A DNA stretch of 64,000 nt. It comes from Draconibacterium halophilum. Its GTDB lineage: Bacteria > Bacteroidota > Bacteroidia > Bacteroidales > Prolixibacteraceae. How positions within the stretch are numbered: the stretch's first letter is position 1; the number at the start of each line of letters is the position of its first letter. The notes beneath the pieces were generated by a model. That model saw nothing but the letters and a program-made list of their open reading frames with translations. It was not told where the DNA came from and did no database searches. The stretch is from NCBI RefSeq assembly GCF_010448835.1, contig NZ_CP048409.1:1558001-1622000 (forward strand), given 5' to 3'. The translations under genes and the position numbers were made by a program. Shown piece by piece: positions 34,930 through 43,679 of the stretch.

Positions 34930-35613
34930 ATGAAAACACGATTTTTTATCGCCTCTATTTTCCTTGTTTGTTTACTGACGTTAAACAGTAATGCACAAGA
35001 GCGTTATGTTAAAGGAATTGTAACCACCTTTGACAGTATTGCAGTAATTGGGGCAGAAGTGAAAGTAAAGAGTTCCAAGCAAATAGTTGAAACAGATACG
35101 CTAGGGAGATTTGAAGTTAAAGTCGACGGCAATGACAAGTTAAAGGTCTCAGCGAGAGGATTTAATAACCAAAATGTAAAACTTGACGAAAAGACGAAAC
35201 TGGTAGCTGTTAATTTAAAGCTAAAACCTGGCCAAAAAGCCAGAGAATATGCTATTGGATACGGCTACGTGAAAGATAGTGAACGGTTGAATGCATTGGC
35301 TCAAATGACAAACGATGATGTTGACTTTTCGCAATATACCAATATGTACGACCTGATTAGAGGACGTTTTGCCGGTGTGCAGGTGCAAAACAATGGCGAT
35401 ATAATTATACGCGGACAAAATTCCATAAACCTGAGTAGCGCTGCACTGATTGTTGTTGACGGAATGCAGGTGGATAACAGCATAATGAGTACCCTTGTAC
35501 CTGCCCAGGTAAAAAGTATTAATATAATTAAAGATGGAAGTGCTGCAATTTACGGTTCACGTGGCGCAAATGGAGTTGTACTCATTGAGACTAAAAAAGG
35601 AAACGATGATTGA
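34930..35613 (+). CDS. Stand-alone CarboxypepD_reg plus TonB-receptor plug protein
   Basis: A 227-residue exported protein with signal peptide (KTRFFIASIFLVCLLTLNSNA). A carboxypeptidase regulatory-like beta-sandwich follows (~25-100), then a SusC-type plug domain (~110-227) with IRGRFAGVQVQNNGDIIIRG, ALIVVDGMQ and the hallmark IKDGSAAIYGSRGANGVVLI. SusC transporters continue into a ~700-residue barrel; here a stop comes right after the plug, and the next 170 bases hold no barrel remnant before a strong terminator. It may be a genuine plug-only protein or an old truncation. An ATG at 34855 is in frame but lacks signal-peptide character. Confidence 0.82.
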   Translation: MKTRFFIASIFLVCLLTLNSNAQERYVKGIVTTFDSIAVIGAEVKVKSSKQIVETDTLGRFEVKVDGNDKLKVSARGFNNQNVKLDEKTKLVAVNLKLKPGQKAREYAIGYGYVKDSERLNALAQMTNDDVDFSQYTNMYDLIRGRFAGVQVQNNGDIIIRGQNSINLSSAALIVVDGMQVDNSIMSTLVPAQVKSINIIKDGSAAIYGSRGANGVVLIETKKGNDD

Positions 35614-35785
35614 TGCTTTAGGTGTTTGTTGGGTTTCCGGAAAATGAAAAAGTGAGATAAGGTTATTGTTAAACAACTGTTTGATGTTGAAATTTTGACA
35701 TAACGTACATGTTCTTCAAGGAAAGATGCACGAAAATGTTGAAGAGGCACTGGAAATTAATAACTCGATAGAATAACCATAATTG

Positions 35786-35835
35786 AAAAGCGATGTATTT
35801 GTCTATGACAAAGAAAATACATCGCTTTTGTTTTT
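35786..35835. terminator. Bidirectional terminator, 15-bp perfect stem
   Basis: AAAAGCGATGTATTT (35786-35800) pairs perfectly with AAATACATCGCTTTT (35815-35829), loop 14 bases, followed by T6 on the plus strand. It serves the plug-protein gene on plus and the S9 peptidase on minus. Confidence 0.88.
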
Positions 35836-38582
35836 TACTCTACTAACTCATATCCCATATCCACACCTTTATTTATTGCCGGAATTCCTTCGTCCATCCA
35901 TTTAGGCATTGGAGCATCTTTTAGGTAATGATCGAAAAACTGGGCCATTCGAATCTGAAAATCGTGCATATCACGCAGTTTTGTTGGCCAGTGGTCGGCT
36001 TCGTTGTAATTCAATAACCACGATGGTTTTTGCAAGCGTCTCAGCCCAATAAAAAATTCAATTCCCTGATACCATGGCACGGCACCGTCATCGTCGTTGT
36101 GCATAATCAAAATCGGCGTGTTTATTTTGTCGATTGTAAACAAAGGCGAATTTTCCAAATAACGTAGTGGTGCTTCCCAGATCGATTTGCCAATGCGGCT
36201 TTGTGTATGTTCGTATTGGAATGATCGGTTTAATCCCGATCCCCAACGAATTCCGCCATAGGCGCTGAACATATTTACCACCGGAGCTCCCGATTCAATA
36301 GCTGCAAACATATTTGTACGTGTAGCAAGATAGGCTACCTGGTAACCGCCCCAACTATGACCTTGTGCGCCAATATGCTCTTCGTCAACGAAGCCTTTGT
36401 TGATTAACGATGTAATACCGGGCATAACACAATTAAATGCCGATTCGCCCGGATATCCTTCTTTGTAATACACATCGGGATTAAAAATTACATAACCATG
36501 ACTGGTGTAATAATGATAATCGATGGTTGAACGATTGTTTTCCGGCATGCGGTAGCGCAGTAAATTCTGTGAACTTTTTTCGTAAAAATTCACGATCATC
36601 GGATATTTTTTTGTTGGATCAAAATCTTCAGGTTTATGTAAAGTGCCTTCCAAAACCAAACCATCTAGAGAGTACCAGGTTACCAGTTCGGCTGTTCCCC
36701 ACTTAAACTCTTTCTGCTGAGGGGCAGCATCGCTTATTTGTGTTTCTTTCTTAAAACGAAGGTCTGTTGCAATCAGGTTCGGATAGGTTTCAAAATCTTC
36801 CTTGGTGAAAATAATCAGGTCGTCATCTTCAGCTTTTGCAGGTCTTCCCAATCTATAATTCTGACTGAAGACAGCCTCAGGAGCTTTGTTTTTGTTCAAA
36901 TCAAAAGCATAATAGGCATCAGCACGCGAAACTTCATTATGCCCCGTAAGCAGAACTGTTTCCGATGGATTGATACCTGTGTTAGGTTCGGGGTTAAAAC
37001 GTACGAGACGATAATTGATCCTTTCTGTTCGTCCATTTTTTGTGAGGTTTATCGGATCAACAGCGTTTATCGGATCAACTTTCCAAAGGTCGTAACGATC
37101 ATAGATCAATATTGCAACATCATTTTCAAGCCAACCCGCATTTCGGTACGAGCCCGACAGCATTGGGCGATCGTTTAGCTCATCTGCTGCCTGAATTGTT
37201 TCAGGTTGTGTAATTTGATATTCTTTACCCGTCGCAATTTCGTATGTATTCCATGTCGTGTCAACAGCATTGTACCAGTACACGAATTTCCCGTCCGGAG
37301 AAACGGATGGAGTGGCACGGCAGTCGGTTTTTATTTTTTCAGCTTCCCCGGAGTTGATATCTACCAGGTAGAAATCATTATGATACGGGCCACCTTCCCA
37401 CATGGTTTGTACTGCATAAGGTTGGTTGCTGTATGCCAGCAATTTATCGGCGTCGCCATTTTGTATTTTTCGTATGCGCGAAAATCGTTCTGTTTCCAGC
37501 TGAACTGTTTTTTGCTCGTTGAGATGAACAACTGCCAACCATGTTTTTTTTAAATCTCTTTTTTTATTGTTGAGTTGAACGGTTTGCAAACGCTCTTCGT
37601 TCCAGTGCCATACATCAAGCGCCGGAATCTCTTCCTCTAGTTTGGTGGTGTCTTTTTCGGGTAGGATTGGAGCCGTTCCGAAAAACAAGCGTTCGCCGTT
37701 ATCTGAGAACGAGAGCCTGCCGTTTTCGCTTATTTCCCAGTTCTCAGGAATGGCTTCGTTTGAGTTGTGGGCAATAATTGTTTCATTTTCTCCACCCCAG
37801 TAATAAAGATCAAACGATGGTTTCTCGGCATCAGTTGTATCGGCCAAAAAGGCAAGCTGTTTACCATTATCGGCAATGCTGAGTTGCTTGAATTCTCCTT
37901 CCGACTCCAAAATCGGGGAAACTTGTTCAGCCTTCAAATCAAAAATATAAACACCGGCAGTAAAAGTACTGTCGCCTTCAGAAATAAAACTAATTAATGG
38001 CTGGTCTTTTGCCAGCTCGTAACTGCTAACTGAAGGATATTTTTTCGTTGAACCGGTTTCCAGATTTTTAATGTACAGTGGATTCTTCTTGTCTTTTTTA
38101 TTTTTTGTCGAATCGTCAGTTTCTTCAGCTTGATAAGCGATCCAGCCCGACCATTCTTCAGGAATTTTTACCGATTTCAGGTTTTCAATTCTCTCGGTTT
38201 CATTCTCCATAATATCGAAAACAACCAATTTATCCTGAGGCAGGTCTTCTTTTTTTGTTTTTTTCAATTTAAGGTTACGAATTGTATCAGCCGGAGGAGC
38301 TTCTGTAAAAATAAGAAACCTGGAATCGGCTGTAAAATGAGCTTTCGTTCCGTAGTTAAATGATGCAATTTCTTCAGCATCAGGAGTGCTGATTTTCAGT
38401 GTAGCATCTCCTTTCCATGGTTCTTCTTTCCATGCAATGTAGTTACCATTGTTTGACAGATGTGTTTCGGTAATTCTGTTCCACTTTAAAATGTCTTCAA
38501 AAGTCAGTGGTCGCTTTTCGGTTTGGGCCGATAAACCAGCCGAGATTGTTAATAGAGCGAGTAAAAACAAAAAGATTTTCAT
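35835..38582 (-). CDS. S9-family serine peptidase (prolyl oligopeptidase/DPP-type)
   Basis: A 915-residue exported alpha/beta-hydrolase peptidase. A signal peptide (MKIFLFLLALLTISAGLSAQ) precedes a long N-terminal beta-propeller region (~25-640). The C-terminal hydrolase domain has Ser743 in GAQGHSWGGYQ, Asp at ~830-832 in HNDDDGAVPW and His864 in EADHWPT. It should cleave short peptides, often after proline, in the periplasm; exact specificity cannot be read. It stands alone; the next gene on this strand is 133 bases upstream. Confidence 0.9.
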   Translation of the reverse strand: MKIFLFLLALLTISAGLSAQTEKRPLTFEDILKWNRITETHLSNNGNYIAWKEEPWKGDATLKISTPDAEEIASFNYGTKAHFTADSRFLIFTEAPPADTIRNLKLKKTKKEDLPQDKLVVFDIMENETERIENLKSVKIPEEWSGWIAYQAEETDDSTKNKKDKKNPLYIKNLETGSTKKYPSVSSYELAKDQPLISFISEGDSTFTAGVYIFDLKAEQVSPILESEGEFKQLSIADNGKQLAFLADTTDAEKPSFDLYYWGGENETIIAHNSNEAIPENWEISENGRLSFSDNGERLFFGTAPILPEKDTTKLEEEIPALDVWHWNEERLQTVQLNNKKRDLKKTWLAVVHLNEQKTVQLETERFSRIRKIQNGDADKLLAYSNQPYAVQTMWEGGPYHNDFYLVDINSGEAEKIKTDCRATPSVSPDGKFVYWYNAVDTTWNTYEIATGKEYQITQPETIQAADELNDRPMLSGSYRNAGWLENDVAILIYDRYDLWKVDPINAVDPINLTKNGRTERINYRLVRFNPEPNTGINPSETVLLTGHNEVSRADAYYAFDLNKNKAPEAVFSQNYRLGRPAKAEDDDLIIFTKEDFETYPNLIATDLRFKKETQISDAAPQQKEFKWGTAELVTWYSLDGLVLEGTLHKPEDFDPTKKYPMIVNFYEKSSQNLLRYRMPENNRSTIDYHYYTSHGYVIFNPDVYYKEGYPGESAFNCVMPGITSLINKGFVDEEHIGAQGHSWGGYQVAYLATRTNMFAAIESGAPVVNMFSAYGGIRWGSGLNRSFQYEHTQSRIGKSIWEAPLRYLENSPLFTIDKINTPILIMHNDDDGAVPWYQGIEFFIGLRRLQKPSWLLNYNEADHWPTKLRDMHDFQIRMAQFFDHYLKDAPMPKWMDEGIPAINKGVDMGYELVE

Positions 38583-38715
38583 GATTATTATAAGTTGTTA
38601 GATTTTACCTAATTGGATGAAAAAAACGAATTAAAGATAAAAATAATTCTTGTTGAATACGAATTCAACCGGGTTATGCTCGAAGGAGCGGCTCAAATTG
38701 GGGAAGCAAAATACT

Positions 38716-39111
38716 TTACACTTCGGCCATTAACATTCTGGCTTCACTTTTTAAAATAGCTGGCAGTTGAATATGGCGGCGTTCAATACTTAGTAACCAG
38801 TATTTTATTTCATCCGTTTTTAGGGTGTATAAAACTTCACGAAACTGTTCTATCTGATTGTTTGTGTAGGCTTGTTCGTCGATATTTTTATAGTCATCGA
38901 GTTCTTCATCATCGTAATATTCAACAACCGATTCATTCATTTTCATCTGGTCGAACTCGCAGATCTCGTGAGCACCGCAGCAGTCTGATGGTGGCGTAAC
39001 CACTTCTTCCGGTGGTCTCTCTGTTTCCCTATCTTTCTTATTTGCTTTTACCAAAAGAACAACACCAATAATGGTGAGTAATAAAAAGCTAATTCCAATA
39101 ATCATTTCCAT
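38716..39111 (-). CDS. Small membrane-anchored protein, function unknown
   Basis: A 131-residue protein with an N-terminal membrane helix (~2-23), a charged linker, a cysteine motif SDCCGAHEICEFDQ near residue 43, an acidic stretch (YYDDEELDDYKN) and a helical C-terminus. Similar short proteins with a CCGAHE motif are widespread in Bacteroidota, but I know no established function. The Cys/His cluster might bind a metal (speculative). Confidence 0.65.
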   Translation of the reverse strand: MEMIIGISFLLLTIIGVVLLVKANKKDRETERPPEEVVTPPSDCCGAHEICEFDQMKMNESVVEYYDDEELDDYKNIDEQAYTNNQIEQFREVLYTLKTDEIKYWLLSIERRHIQLPAILKSEARMLMAEV

Positions 39112-39191
39112 GTTACAAAAATAGCATTTTGAAATAAAAGATTATTTGCTTTGGGGTTAAGGTTAAAATAATTTTAAGTGAGTTTTTCGAT

Positions 39192-40319
39192 CTACTCCGA
39201 AAGCCTATAAATTACACCTCGTTCTTTCAGGTATTGGAAGATATAACTTAGATTTCCGGGTTGTGCACCAACTGCTTCGGGAGCGTTAACGCCAATTGAA
39301 TTGAAAGTGCCATCAAGAACAAGGTTGGCAACCGAAGTGCAGGCGTAGCCTGTTGTTCGTGCCATGGAAATGGTTTGTGTTTGGCGGTCGTATTTATCGA
39401 GCAAATGGTAGGTAAACGATTTTTCAGTCCCGTTTTCTACTCCTTTTATAACAATACGCATGATAGTAAAATCTTCCTCGCCGGGTTTTAATTGCCACTT
39501 TGGGAAAAGTAACTTGGCAGTAACATCAATTGGTCTCACTTTTATTCCGTTTACTTCAATCGGATCGTACGAGAAAAATCCTGATTCTCTTAAAACCCGC
39601 AGGTATTCGATGCATCCTGGGTAGCGTAGCGTTTTTTCAATCATATCAGGCACATTTTTCATGGTTTGCATCAACGAACGCAGACCGTCGGAGTTCCATG
39701 ATTCAAGCGTGCCAATGCCTTCAAAATCGATTAATTCAGGATCGGAGAGTGCTTCTTTTTCTACCAGTTCGTAGTTTTTTATATAGCGCGCAGGCCGTGT
39801 ATATTCTTCAATTACATCGATGGGGGAGAATACTGCTTTGTATTCGTAAGGCCATTCGCGAATTACAGGTAAGCCACCAACCAAACAGTCGTAGGATTTT
39901 ACAGCCATAATTTCGTTGTAATGTCCAAGAATTATATTTCCCATTCCGGGTGCAACGCCACAATCGGCAATTACACAAACTTTATTTTTTTGTGCTAACC
40001 CGTTTAACGACAGAAAATCTTCTGGCATAAACGAAATATCAACCATGTTTTTTCCGGCTTCAATCACAGCTTTCATGGTTTGGTAGCCCATAAAACCCGG
40101 TACTGCACCAATTACAAGGTCGAACCCTGAAACCAGTGCTTTTAACTTTTCAGGTTGGCTCAGGTCTTCCTGAATGCATTTAATATCCGGAAAATCGGAA
40201 AATTTGTTTAAGGCGTTTTTGTCGAAGTCGACACTGGTAACCTGGTGGTTTTTCGATAAGTCCTTGGCAATGGAACTTCCCACAAGTCCGGCACCCAAAA
40301 CAATAACATTCTTTTTCAT
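39192..40319 (-). CDS. Saccharopine dehydrogenase-family oxidoreductase
   Basis: A 375-residue NAD(P)-dependent enzyme. The Rossmann motif VIVLGAGLVGSSIAKDL is at ~4-20, followed by SFMPEDFLSLN and ADCGVAPGMGNIILGH, which are typical of the saccharopine dehydrogenase/reductase group. It could act in lysine catabolism or carboxynorspermidine-type chemistry; no neighbouring gene decides. I chose the ATG at 40319 (MKKNVIVLG); the in-frame ATG at 40343 adds eight polar residues. Confidence 0.85.
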   Translation of the reverse strand: MKKNVIVLGAGLVGSSIAKDLSKNHQVTSVDFDKNALNKFSDFPDIKCIQEDLSQPEKLKALVSGFDLVIGAVPGFMGYQTMKAVIEAGKNMVDISFMPEDFLSLNGLAQKNKVCVIADCGVAPGMGNIILGHYNEIMAVKSYDCLVGGLPVIREWPYEYKAVFSPIDVIEEYTRPARYIKNYELVEKEALSDPELIDFEGIGTLESWNSDGLRSLMQTMKNVPDMIEKTLRYPGCIEYLRVLRESGFFSYDPIEVNGIKVRPIDVTAKLLFPKWQLKPGEEDFTIMRIVIKGVENGTEKSFTYHLLDKYDRQTQTISMARTTGYACTSVANLVLDGTFNSIGVNAPEAVGAQPGNLSYIFQYLKERGVIYRLSE

Positions 40320-40459
40320 CTTATGAGAATTGTTAGTTTTCAAAGGATTAAGATGGAACTCCTATGATGTTAATTATATGCTTCTGAGGCAAAAATTATT
40401 ACACGGTAGTTTCATCCGGTTTAAATTTCAGGTTGTTTATTTTTAAGCACTAATCATTC

Positions 40460-41107
40460 TTAGTCAAGCTGGATTAAGCCTTTTTTTAAGGCATATTTTA
40501 CAAGGTCGGAGTTGGTTTTTAGTTCAAGCTTTTCAAGAATATTTTGCTTGTGCGTACCAACGGTTTTTACGCTGATAAAAAGTTTGTCGCCAATTTCGCG
40601 TGTTGATTTTCCTTCGGCAAAGAGCAGGAAAATTTCTTTTTCCCGGTCGGAAAGATTAGAGTAAGAATCGTTTTCATCGGCATTCGAATTTAGGTATCCG
40701 TTAATAACAATTTCAGTAATGTCTTCGCTCAGGAATTTTTTACCATCGTGAACCGAGTTTACTGCATCGGTAAGTTGCCGGTAGGTACAGTTCTTTAATA
40801 GGTATCCGTCGGCACCTACTTCCAGCATTCCTTTTACATATTGTTTGTCAGAGTGCATCGATACGGCAATGATTTTTACTTCCGGCATTTTTGATTTTAA
40901 AATTCGGGTAGCTTCAATACCATTTACTTTCTCCATGGCAATATCAACCAAAAGCACATCGGGTTTAAATGCTTCTACTTTGTCTATTGCTTCTTGTCCG
41001 TTTTCGGCCTGGGCAATTACTTCTATATTGTCAGCCGAATGTAAGAGGTTTACTAAACCTTCTCTAAAAAGTTGGTGATCGTCAGCAACTATAACCTTTA
41101 TTTTCAT
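40460..41107 (-). CDS. NarL/LuxR-family response regulator
   Basis: A 215-residue regulator. The receiver domain begins MKIKVIVADDHQLFREGL with phosphoacceptor Asp55 (LLVDIAMEKVNGIEA). The C-terminal LuxR helix-turn-helix (~148-210) contains LSDREKEIFLLFAEGKSTREI and VKTVGTHKQNILEKL (quoted in part). It should be the partner of the kinase encoded 68 bases upstream. Confidence 0.93.
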   Translation of the reverse strand: MKIKVIVADDHQLFREGLVNLLHSADNIEVIAQAENGQEAIDKVEAFKPDVLLVDIAMEKVNGIEATRILKSKMPEVKIIAVSMHSDKQYVKGMLEVGADGYLLKNCTYRQLTDAVNSVHDGKKFLSEDITEIVINGYLNSNADENDSYSNLSDREKEIFLLFAEGKSTREIGDKLFISVKTVGTHKQNILEKLELKTNSDLVKYALKKGLIQLD

Positions 41108-41175
41108 TTCTTTTTTGTTTTCTGTTAAATAGCAAATCGGGTAGTAAGGTACTATTTAAACCTGTTATTATTAGA

Positions 41176-42219
41176 CTAATTATGATCAAGGGAGTAAGGT
41201 ATTTCAATTTCGGCTTTTGTTCCTTTTGGCAAAGCCTCAATATTAAAAGTTCCATTTAAACTTTCAATTCGTTCTTCAATACTTAACAATCCAAAACCAC
41301 CTTTGTTTGAAATGGGTTTCATTTGCGATTTGTCTATTCCAACGCCATTGTCTTCTACAGAAATACAGTACATCCCGTTATTCGTTGATTGTCTTACAGC
41401 TACTTCAGTGGCTTCAGCATGTTTGGAAATGTTTGTAAGTAGCTCCCCAACTGTTCGGTACAGAAAAATATTATTCTCTTTACTGAGTTTTGTGTTTTTT
41501 TTCTCAGCGATGAGTTTTGTGGTAATATTAGAATCTTTTTCGAATTGTTCTAATTTCCACTGGATGGCGGGCAGTAATCCCAGTTCATAAAGTATTGGCG
41601 GACTTAAATCATAGGTTAATCTCCGCGACTCCTCGATGGCCTTATTAAGCAACTTAGAGGTAAATTTAAGTGTGTTTTTTATATCCGGTGAACACAGCTC
41701 AATATCAATAGCAGACAGGTTCATAAATGCCAGTCCCAGAGTTTGTCCCAAACTATCGTGGAGGTTATCAGCTATCCGTCTTCTTTCTCGTTCTTCAACC
41801 AGCGTAATTTCGGAGTTTAACTTTTTGAGTTGTAATTGGTACGATTTTATGCGGAGAGCAACGTTTATTTGTGCTTTTAATTCAATCTGATCAAATGGTT
41901 TTGAAATAAACGAATCAGCTCCTGCATTCAGCCCTTTGGTGCGTTCAACACTATCGCGTCCCAATGCCGATACCATTATAATTGGTATTTGTTTTGTTCT
42001 GTTGTGCTTCTTTAACAACTTGCAGGTTTCATACCCGTCAAGGTCAGGCATCATAATATCCAAAAGTATCAGGTCGGGATTTTCCTTCTGAGCAATGCTT
42101 ATACCATCCTGGCCACTTAATGCGCCCATAAATTTAAAATCGGGGTAATATACTTTTACAATTTGCGAAATAAGTTCCAGGTTGATGCTATTATCATCGA
42201 TTGCCAGGATTTTTTTCAT
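41176..42219 (-). CDS. Receiver-HisKA_3 hybrid histidine kinase, soluble
   Basis: A 347-residue cytoplasmic protein with an unusual order: receiver domain first (~1-120, Asp54 in LLDIMMPDLDG, Lys in SKPFD). A NarL-type HisKA_3 dimerisation domain follows (His154 in RRRIADNLHDSLGQT), then an HATPase domain (VEDNGVGID, GGFGLLSIEERI). There is no membrane or sensor domain, so it probably receives phosphate or a signal through its own receiver from another kinase. ATG codons at 42228 and 42249 are alternative starts; I chose the one at the first receiver strand. The downstream regulator is its likely target. Confidence 0.88.
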   Translation of the reverse strand: MKKILAIDDNSINLELISQIVKVYYPDFKFMGALSGQDGISIAQKENPDLILLDIMMPDLDGYETCKLLKKHNRTKQIPIIMVSALGRDSVERTKGLNAGADSFISKPFDQIELKAQINVALRIKSYQLQLKKLNSEITLVEERERRRIADNLHDSLGQTLGLAFMNLSAIDIELCSPDIKNTLKFTSKLLNKAIEESRRLTYDLSPPILYELGLLPAIQWKLEQFEKDSNITTKLIAEKKNTKLSKENNIFLYRTVGELLTNISKHAEATEVAVRQSTNNGMYCISVEDNGVGIDKSQMKPISNKGGFGLLSIEERIESLNGTFNIEALPKGTKAEIEIPYSLDHN

Positions 42220-42456
42220 AAATTCCATTTCATTGTTTGATACTAACATAATGAAAAATCACTTAGGGTTTTACTTTAAAACGTCAATTGTTCTAAAGAT
42301 AGCAAATGCTTCGGAATTTATGAAGTAAACAGGTTATAAATACTTAACAAAATGTCAGTTAATTGCTGAGTGGTGGCTGGGATGTGTAGATGAAAACAGA
42401 GTAATTAGGTTACGGTGTGTTGGTTACGGTTGGAAAGAATGGCAATAATGTTTTGT

Positions 42457-43062
42457 TTACTGGTTTCTAATCAAGCCATACATAATTCCAATTCCTGCTC
42501 CTATATATGTTTGGTTGCTGTTTACAACCAACATCGGGCCTACAGAGCATCCAACGCTAGAGTATAATGGTATTTCTATTTTCGGATTCAAAACCAGACT
42601 TAGCTTTTTAGCAGTTTTTGTTTCAAAATTATATTGATTGCCTGAACGAATTAGATTGAATTCCGGTTCGCGAAATGTGGAGATCCCGGGACCGCCTTGA
42701 ACAATAATACGTATGCTCCTTTTTTGATTGAGATCAAAAATCCGACCGACCATCATGTGCAAATTCTCGGTATTCTCGAATGGTTCGGATGAATTAATAG
42801 GTGTTAGGTTTATGCCCGATTTTAAGAATTCGGCAGAAGGCGTGACTGTTGATTTGAAGCTGGCCGTATACCCAACACTAATTGTATATTTATTGTTATA
42901 CGTATAGTTGAGACCAATATTACCGGCCTGCTGCTTGCCAACAACATATTCTCCCGAGGAATATAAATTATGTGTTTTTGGAACAGCAGACTTGTTGGAC
43001 CATTGGGCATATGTTCCCAATGAAATCAGACTAAAAACAGTTATTATTAAAAGTGTTTTCAT
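42457..43062 (-). CDS. Exported protein, probable outer-membrane barrel, function unknown
   Basis: A 201-residue protein with signal peptide (KTLLIITVFSLISLGTYAQW). Alternating hydrophobic strands (NIGLNYTYNNKYTISVGYTA) and a final strand near the C-terminus suggest a small porin-like or adhesin-like barrel. Not recognised. The ATG at 43062 was preferred to an in-frame TTG two codons upstream. An upstream hairpin lies at 43091-43120. Confidence 0.6.
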   Translation of the reverse strand: MKTLLIITVFSLISLGTYAQWSNKSAVPKTHNLYSSGEYVVGKQQAGNIGLNYTYNNKYTISVGYTASFKSTVTPSAEFLKSGINLTPINSSEPFENTENLHMMVGRIFDLNQKRSIRIIVQGGPGISTFREPEFNLIRSGNQYNFETKTAKKLSLVLNPKIEIPLYSSVGCSVGPMLVVNSNQTYIGAGIGIMYGLIRNQ

Positions 43063-43090
43063 AGGCAAACTAATGTGAGGTCTTAAAGTG

Positions 43091-43120
43091 CAGTAAGCAA
43101 TGGGTTTGAAATGCTTACTG
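43091..43120. repeat. 9-bp inverted repeat upstream of the 42457-43062 gene
   Basis: CAGTAAGCA (43091-43099) and TGCTTACTG (43112-43120) are perfect inverted arms around a 12-base centre, ~30 bases before the start codon. A two-turn spacing like this could suit a dimeric regulator, or form a leader hairpin. Confidence 0.4.
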
Positions 43121-43627
43121 AAATATAAAGAACCTGTTTTGATTTAATGATATACTAACACCTACTCTTGTAAAATTAAAGAGTTTGGGATCGCTTATTG
43201 AATAGTTGTTGCTGATTTGTGGGGTGCGAACTACCCAAAAAGTATTCAGAAAAATTGTAAACTAACTTTACACCATGTTGTAAAACCCTTGTAATTTCTT
43301 TTCCTAAGTGGTTTTGTGGTGATGCTAACTTCGTTACTTTAAGAAGTATATAGATTTTGAAGAATGGGAAATCAAAAATGACTATAAAACTCTCGATGCT
43401 GTACAATATCCGAACAAGTTAAAGAAGGATGCAAATATTTCAGCTATTCATCGTCTACTTGATGTTTTATATGATACAAGAAGTTGTCTTGCGTATATGT
43501 TGTTTTGCATTAGTAGGTTGCCCATACTTTACTTATAGGTAGTAAGTTGAAAACCGGTGAAATTTTCTGACTAAAATTAGCGAAAGCTGTGAGTTATTTT
43601 ATAGGCGAATTCAGGTTAGTAGTCTAA
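43121..43627 (+). other. Gene-poor stretch with a possible decayed coding remnant
   Basis: No intact gene is convincing. On the plus strand an open stretch from ~43335 to ~43540 lacks a start codon but translates into plausible protein (YIDFEEWEIKNDYKTLDAV, then NISAIHRLLDVLYDT), flanked by stops. It may be the remains of a deleted gene. I do not recognise a family. Confidence 0.25.
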
Positions 43628-43657
43628 AAAAAGCGGAACCATATGGCTCCGCTTTTT
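43628..43657 (-). terminator. Terminator after the aldo/keto reductase
   Basis: AAAAAGCGGA (43628-43637) pairs with TCCGCTTTTT (43648-43657), with an inner CC/GG. On the minus strand the stem is followed by a T-run. Confidence 0.85.
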
Positions 43658-43679
43658 AAAATATTGTAGTGCTGGGTAA

